Shown: positions 44,913 through 49,859 of the stretch, in pieces
Layout of the letters: the number at the start of each line of letters is the position of its first letter
Numbering within the stretch: position 1 is the stretch's first letter
NCBI GenBank assembly: GCA_937934595.1
Contig: CALGZA010000063.1
Location: 1-49,859 of the forward strand
Direction: 5' to 3'
Source of the DNA: an uncultured Verrucomicrobiales bacterium
Lineage (GTDB): Bacteria > Verrucomicrobiota > Verrucomicrobiia > Verrucomicrobiales > Akkermansiaceae
Length of the DNA stretch: 49,859 nt
Notes under the pieces: model-generated
Told to the model about the DNA's origin: nothing
The model's input: only the letters and a program-made list of their open reading frames with translations
The model's database searches: none
Program-made: the position numbers and the translations under genes

Positions 44913-46844
44913 ATGTCCCGCAAAAAAATCACTCTGGGTATCATCCCACTTCTTATTTCGATCTGCTCCAGCCTCACAGCCAACGCGAAAATTGACTTCG
45001 CCCACGAGGTCGTGCCTCTCCTCAAAAAACACTGCATCGAATGCCACGGAGGTGATAAATCAAAAGGAGGATTCTCACTTAATACCAGAGCTCTCGCTCT
45101 CGATAGCGGGGACATCGTTCCAGGAAAACCTGACCAATCCCTCATACTAGAATACCTCGTGTCAGACGATGAAGATGAAAAAATGCCTCCCCCAAAAGAA
45201 AATAAAAAACCTCTCAGCGAAAAAGAAGTAGAAATATTCCGCCGCTGGATAAAAGACGGCCTCCCATGGGCTAAAGACTTCACATTCGCCAAAAAGCGCT
45301 ACGAAACTCCTCTAAAACCACGCACCGTCAATCTCCCCGCAGACCTATCAGACTCACAAGCCATAGACTACCTCACCAAAAAATACCTCAAAAAAAATAA
45401 AATCAACACACCCTCACTAGTCGATGACCTCACCTTCCTCAGAAGACTACACCTAGACATCACCGGCCTCCCCCCCACCAAAGACACCATAGCTCTCCTT
45501 GAATCCGGTAAACTAGACCGCACCAAAGCCATAGACCTCGTCCTCGAAGATAACCAAAAATACGCCGAACACTGGATGGTCTTCTGGAATGACCTACTCA
45601 GAAACGAATACGCCGGTACAGGCTTCATCGACGGCGGCCGCATGCAAGTCACATCCTGGCTCTACAAATCACTCCTTGAAAATAAACCATACAACACATT
45701 CGTTCACCAACTCGTATCTCCAACTAAAGAATCCGCAGGATTCACCAAAGGCATCAAATGGAGAGGCAACGTCAACGCCAGCCAAACAGCAGAAATCCAG
45801 TTCTCACAAAATATCTCTCAAGTATTCCTCGGAATCAACATGAAGTGCGCTTCTTGCCACGACAGCTTCATCGACAAATGGACACTAAACGATGCCTACG
45901 GCCTAGCCGCAGTCGCCTCAGAAAAACCACTACCCATCTTCCGCTGCGACAAAGAAACTGGCAAAACCGCAAAGCCCAGCTGGATCTTCCCAGAACTCGG
46001 AAACATCGACCCATCACTCCCGCCTAAAAAACGTCTCGTCCAGCTCGCTGACCTCATGACTCACCCAGAAAACGGCAGAATGCAGCGCACCATCGTTAAC
46101 CGTATGTGGCGCCAACTCATGGGAAGAGGAATCGTCCACCCAGTTGACTCCATGAGCACTGAACCATGGAGCGAAGAACTACTTGACCACCTCGCTAACA
46201 CTCTCGTCAAAAATGACTTCAACATCAAAGCCACACTCAAAGTCATCCTCAAATCAGACGTATACCGCATGACAAGCGAAAATATCAAACAATCCAAAGC
46301 AGGAGCAAAATTCCTCGGCCCAGTCAGACGCAGACTCACTGCAGAACAGTTCCTAGACGCCATCCGTACCACCATAGAGGTTTGGCCTACACCAAAACCA
46401 AAAAGCAGCGCATTCAGACTCAGACGTCAACAAGGAGGACAACTCCAAGCCGTCATGAAAGCCCACGGACTCAAGCAATGGGACAACAGACCCATTCGCA
46501 CCACATTCACCAAAAGAGACAAACTCCAAGCATCACTAGGAAGACCTAACCGTGAACAAGTCGTCACATCAAGACCTAACCTCATCACTACCCTAGAAGC
46601 CATCAACCTAGCAAACGGAGAACAACTCTCATCTCTCCTCGCCAAAGGCGCTAAACAGCTCATGGCTAAATACAAAAAAGCCGAACTCATCGATCACGTC
46701 TACAACCTAGCCCTAAGTAGACAACCCTCTAAAAATGAACGCCATGTTTCCAACTCCCTCATCGGCGAAACCCTCACACAACAAGGTGTCGAAGACTTCC
46801 TATGGGTAATCTTCATGCTCCCAGAATTTAACTACGTAAACTAA
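44913..46844 (+). CDS. PSD1-type protein: cytochrome c-like, DUF1549 and DUF1553 domains
   Basis: This 643-residue secreted protein has a signal peptide ending ANA (about residue 25), a planctomycete-type cytochrome c domain with a CxxCH haem site (CIECH at 41-45), DUF1549 (LTFLRRLHLDITGLPPT and YAEHWMVFWNDLLR, with a second CxxCH at 312-316), and DUF1553 (VNRMWRQLMGRGIVHPVDSM). I start it at the ATG at 44913, which gives a clean signal peptide; an upstream TTG is open. Such proteins are abundant in Planctomycetes and Verrucomicrobia, usually paired with DUF1501; their activity is not firmly known. The DUF1501 gene begins 1 bp after its stop. Confidence 0.92.
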   Translation: MSRKKITLGIIPLLISICSSLTANAKIDFAHEVVPLLKKHCIECHGGDKSKGGFSLNTRALALDSGDIVPGKPDQSLILEYLVSDDEDEKMPPPKENKKPLSEKEVEIFRRWIKDGLPWAKDFTFAKKRYETPLKPRTVNLPADLSDSQAIDYLTKKYLKKNKINTPSLVDDLTFLRRLHLDITGLPPTKDTIALLESGKLDRTKAIDLVLEDNQKYAEHWMVFWNDLLRNEYAGTGFIDGGRMQVTSWLYKSLLENKPYNTFVHQLVSPTKESAGFTKGIKWRGNVNASQTAEIQFSQNISQVFLGINMKCASCHDSFIDKWTLNDAYGLAAVASEKPLPIFRCDKETGKTAKPSWIFPELGNIDPSLPPKKRLVQLADLMTHPENGRMQRTIVNRMWRQLMGRGIVHPVDSMSTEPWSEELLDHLANTLVKNDFNIKATLKVILKSDVYRMTSENIKQSKAGAKFLGPVRRRLTAEQFLDAIRTTIEVWPTPKPKSSAFRLRRQQGGQLQAVMKAHGLKQWDNRPIRTTFTKRDKLQASLGRPNREQVVTSRPNLITTLEAINLANGEQLSSLLAKGAKQLMAKYKKAELIDHVYNLALSRQPSKNERHVSNSLIGETLTQQGVEDFLWVIFMLPEFNYVN

Positions 46845-46845
46845 G

Positions 46846-48294
46846 ATGACTAACGATTGGTACAACGAAAATGATCCAGGAACGACAAGACGTCGATTCC
46901 TCCAAAAAATCAGCGCTGCAGGTGCTGCCACCATGCTCAGTGGCGCCCCCCAACTCGTAGCCAGCGATAAACTCAAACAACCAAAAGCTAAAGCAGACGC
47001 CTGCATCCTCCTCTGGATGGCAGGCGGCATGGCATCACCAGAAAATTTCGACCCAAAACACTACGAACCATTCAAAATCGGAACTCCAGTCGAAAAAGTC
47101 ATCAGCACATTCCCAGCTATCGATACCGCCGTTGACAATATCAAAATCGCACAAGGACTCGAAAAAATCGCATCCGTCATGGACCTCGCCACACTCATAC
47201 GCTCTCACACACAAGCAGACCTAGGCCACATACTTCACTCCAGACACCAATACCACTGGCACACTGGATACGTACCTCCTCAAACAGTGGCAGCTCCTCA
47301 CATTGGCGCGTGGATGTCAAAAGTCCTCGGCCCAAGAAACGAAGTCATCCCCCCATTTATTAACATCGGACAACGCCTAGAAGGCGTAGGAGAAAGTGAG
47401 GAACTCAAATCATTCACCACTGGTGGATTCTTCGGCAGTGAACACGGCCCCATGAACATCCCCTACCCAGAAAAAGCCTCAGAAGCCGTCAAACCTCCTA
47501 AAGGAATGGACGCCAACCGCTTCGCAAAACGCTACAAAGCTCTCCAAGATAAACTCAAACACTCAGAAAAAGGTGAAGCCCTCAGCGACTTCCACCAAGA
47601 GTCCATGCTCCGCTCACTAGAAAAAGCTCACCGCCTTCTCGGCTCAGATGACCGCGCCGCATTCGACCTCTCACTAGAGAAAAAAGAAAGCTATGACATC
47701 TACAACACAGGACGCTTCGGTCGCGGATGCCTTCTCGCTCGCAGACTCGTAGAAGCCGGGGCGCGCTTCGTCGAAGTAAGCACAGAATACATCCCATTCG
47801 TTCACTGGGACACACATGAAAACGGCCACCAAACTGTCAAAAAACTACACCAAGAAATAGACGCCCCCATCGCTCAGCTCATCCTCGACCTCGAAGAACG
47901 CGGACTCCTAGACAGCACACTCGTCATCGTCGCCAGCGAATTCAGCCGTGACATGATCATGGAAGGCCGCCCAGGCAGCAAAGCAAAAGACCAATCCAGA
48001 GCAAAAACAGACGTGCTCAAAGAAATGAAACACTACGGACTTCACCGCCACTTCACAGGCGGATCATCCGTCCTCACATTCGGCGGCGGAATGAAAAAAG
48101 GTTTCCTCTACGGAAAAACAGCAGATGAAAGACCCTGCATCGCCGTAGAAAACCCAGTCAGCATCGAGGACCTCCACGCCACCATGTTCACAGCCATGGG
48201 AATCAGCCCTAAAACCGAATTCGACATCGAAGGCAGACCATTCTACGCCACCAAAGACGGCACAGGTAAAGCCGTCAAAGACGTCTTCGCATAA
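46846..48294 (+). CDS. DUF1501 protein with Tat signal
   Basis: This 482-residue protein has a twin-arginine signal (RRRFLQK, about residues 15-21), so it is exported folded, probably with a metal. The DUF1501 domain belongs to the alkaline-phosphatase/sulfatase-like superfamily: ADACILLWMAGGMASPENFD, RSHTQADLGHILHS, FVEVSTEYIPFVHWDTHENG and VIVASEFSRD. In PVC bacteria this family is paired with DUF1549/1553 proteins. The metal-site Asp/His residues appear to be present. Substrate is unknown. The 1-bp gap shows it is co-transcribed with its partner. Confidence 0.93.
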   Translation: MTNDWYNENDPGTTRRRFLQKISAAGAATMLSGAPQLVASDKLKQPKAKADACILLWMAGGMASPENFDPKHYEPFKIGTPVEKVISTFPAIDTAVDNIKIAQGLEKIASVMDLATLIRSHTQADLGHILHSRHQYHWHTGYVPPQTVAAPHIGAWMSKVLGPRNEVIPPFINIGQRLEGVGESEELKSFTTGGFFGSEHGPMNIPYPEKASEAVKPPKGMDANRFAKRYKALQDKLKHSEKGEALSDFHQESMLRSLEKAHRLLGSDDRAAFDLSLEKKESYDIYNTGRFGRGCLLARRLVEAGARFVEVSTEYIPFVHWDTHENGHQTVKKLHQEIDAPIAQLILDLEERGLLDSTLVIVASEFSRDMIMEGRPGSKAKDQSRAKTDVLKEMKHYGLHRHFTGGSSVLTFGGGMKKGFLYGKTADERPCIAVENPVSIEDLHATMFTAMGISPKTEFDIEGRPFYATKDGTGKAVKDVFA

Positions 48295-48471
48295 ACCTAC
48301 TAAAAAACCTCCCTACCCCCCACCCACCTTATAACTGAGATGAATCCACTTCTATGCAGAAACCTATTTCGCAAAAATCATTCATCATGACACAATTTCC
48401 CCCACTAAATGGCTCAAATTCACATTTACGGCTTGTGATAAGTCCCGCATTCGTGAATGTTCTGAAGCCAT

Positions 48472-49859
48472 ATGAACACTGAGATACTCAACAAAGCAGC
48501 GAACGAAGCACGTGGCCTAGCAATAGACGCAGTACACGCATGCTCATCAGGACATTTAGGACTCCCTCTAGGTTGCGCAGAAATAGGTGCTGTTCTATTC
48601 GGAGAGACTCTCACATTCGACCCCGCAGCACCAAAATGGCTCAACAGAGACCGCTTCATACTCTCCGCAGGTCACGGATCCATGTTCATCTACAGCTGGC
48701 TCCACCTCAGCGGATTCGACGTCTCACTACAAGACGTCAAAGACTTCCGTAAACTACACAGCATCACACCAGGTCACCCAGAATACAACGAAACCCCAGG
48801 TGTAGAAGCAACCACAGGACCCCTCGGTCAAGGCATCGGTAACGCAGTAGGCTACGCAATGAGCGGTAAACGCGCCGCCGCCATCTATAACACACCAGAT
48901 CATCAAATCTTCAACCACAACGTAGTTGCACTCGCAGGTGACGGATGCATCCAAGAAGGCGTCGCTCGTGAATCCATCGAATTCGCAGGACACAACCAGC
49001 TAGACAACCTCACACTCATCTATGACAGCAATGACGTCACTCTAGACGCCATGGCAGACGTCACTCAAGGCGACCAATCACAAAAATACTTCGAGTCACA
49101 AGGCTGGGACACAACAATCGTAGACGGGCATGACATCACTGCAGTAGCCAAGGCACTTCAAGACGCAAAAGCCAACAACAACGGCAAACCTACCGTAATC
49201 ATCGCTAAAACACTCATCGCAAAAGGCATCCCAGAAGTAGCAGGAACAGCCAAAGGACACGGAGAAAGCGGCGCTAACTTCGCAGATTCAGCCAAAGAAG
49301 GGATGGGAATCCCACTCACAGGATTCTACATCTCTGACGAAGTAAAAGCATACTTCGCACAGCAAGCAGAAACAAAAGCAGCTGCACACGCAGAATGGCA
49401 AAAAACATTCGCAGCTTGGGCAAATGCCAACCCAGAACTCGCCAAACAACTCGCATCAGGTGGCGCCAGTGAATCAGCTGAGTCACTCCTTGAAAAAATC
49501 CCCGTCTTCGCAGACGACTACGCAGACGCCACCCGCGGAACTGGCGGCGTTGTCATCAATGCCCTCGCCAAAGAAGTCCCTCAAATGATCACAGGATCAG
49601 CAGACCTCTACGGATCCACTAAAAACTACCTCAAAGACGGCGGAGACTTCGCTCCTAATAACCCAGCAGGAAGAAATATCTGGTTCGGTATCCGTGAACA
49701 CGCCATGGGAGCCATCTGCAACGGCATCGCATATGACGCCCTATTCCGTGTCAGTGGAGCCACATTCTGCGTATTCGCAGACTACCTCAGACCATCCATC
49801 AGACTCGCAGCACTCGCTAACCTCCCAGTAAACTACATATTCACCCACGACTCAGTAGG
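48472..49859 (+). CDS. tkt: transketolase (3' end cut off by window)
   Basis: The 462 visible codons encode the thiamine diphosphate-binding domain and the start of the pyrimidine-binding domain. Motifs are [37 protein letters not shown], and the ThDP motif GDGCIQEG ending in YDSND. The last residues read FTHDSVG, just before the usual GEDGPTHQP motif, so the enzyme continues beyond the window. It shuttles two-carbon units in the pentose phosphate pathway and complements gnd. No SD motif precedes the ATG. Confidence 0.96.
   Translation, partial: MNTEILNKAANEARGLAIDAVHACSSGHLGLPLGCAEIGAVLFGETLTFDPAAPKWLNRDRFILSAGHGSMFIYSWLHLSGFDVSLQDVKDFRKLHSITPGHPEYNETPGVEATTGPLGQGIGNAVGYAMSGKRAAAIYNTPDHQIFNHNVVALAGDGCIQEGVARESIEFAGHNQLDNLTLIYDSNDVTLDAMADVTQGDQSQKYFESQGWDTTIVDGHDITAVAKALQDAKANNNGKPTVIIAKTLIAKGIPEVAGTAKGHGESGANFADSAKEGMGIPLTGFYISDEVKAYFAQQAETKAAAHAEWQKTFAAWANANPELAKQLASGGASESAESLLEKIPVFADDYADATRGTGGVVINALAKEVPQMITGSADLYGSTKNYLKDGGDFAPNNPAGRNIWFGIREHAMGAICNGIAYDALFRVSGATFCVFADYLRPSIRLAALANLPVNYIFTHDSV

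Noticed and set aside
1-49859. CRISPR array, tRNA, rRNA, transposon or prophage
   Set aside because: No spaced repeats, tRNA-like cloverleaf, rRNA sequence, transposase or phage gene was recognised by reading both strands.

Overview
The window looks like chromosomal DNA from a member of the Verrucomicrobiota, probably near Akkermansiaceae/Rubritaleaceae. The evidence is the combination of an Amuc_1098-like pilus secretin, an LpxC-FabZ fusion, a paired DUF1549/DUF1553 and DUF1501 module typical of PVC bacteria, and Gram-negative outer-membrane genes (lpxC, an OprO/P-like porin, lipoproteins). I see no rRNA, tRNA, CRISPR array, transposase or phage gene. No taxonomic search could be run, so the placement is an inference from gene content.

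Layout. 0.3-6.6 kb (minus): an operon-like run secretin > AsmA-like membrane protein > MoxR ATPase > DUF58 protein. 6.8-10.8 kb (plus): dnaB, a DUF2293 protein, a small zinc-ribbon membrane protein and hisS. 11.0-15.0 kb (minus): dnaN, dnaA, nadC. 15.1-16.4 kb (plus): lpxC-fabZ. 16.5-18.8 kb (minus): aquaporin, and a Rieske ferredoxin with an amidohydrolase. 18.9-23.1 kb (plus): methyltransferase, FAD oxidoreductase and type III polyketide synthase, then selO. 23.2-32.9 kb: gnd (minus), pgsA, an HNH nuclease, a beta-propeller lipoprotein, a porin, valS and an HhH/zinc-ribbon membrane protein. 32.9-36.4 kb (plus): two tandem PAS-PAS-PP2C phosphatases and a DUF3820 protein. 36.4-39.0 kb: HAD phosphatase (minus), VanX-like lipoprotein and a TIGR03862-like flavoprotein. 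39.4-42.8 kb (plus): an RtcB-like RNA ligase, two Hsp20 proteins and an Hsp33, a compact RNA-repair/protein-stress group. 42.9-44.6 kb (minus): two paralogous PDZ proteins. 44.9-48.3 kb (plus): the DUF1549/1553-DUF1501 pair. 48.5 kb to the end: transketolase, cut by the window edge.

Two window-wide properties stand out. The plus strand carries far more C than G almost throughout, whichever way genes point. This alters protein composition: minus-strand proteins are rich in V/G/D/E, plus-strand proteins in N/T/K/P/H. The skew does not reverse at dnaA-dnaN, so that locus does not look like the replication origin. Second, almost no start codon has a Shine-Dalgarno motif in front of it.

The strongest candidates for new biology are the RtcB-Hsp20-Hsp20-Hsp33 group with a sigma-54-like promoter and a near-perfect palindrome, the secretin operon that lacks pilM/N/O-type partners, the type III PKS mini-cluster, and the tandem PP2C pair in which one copy has lost a predicted metal-binding aspartate.
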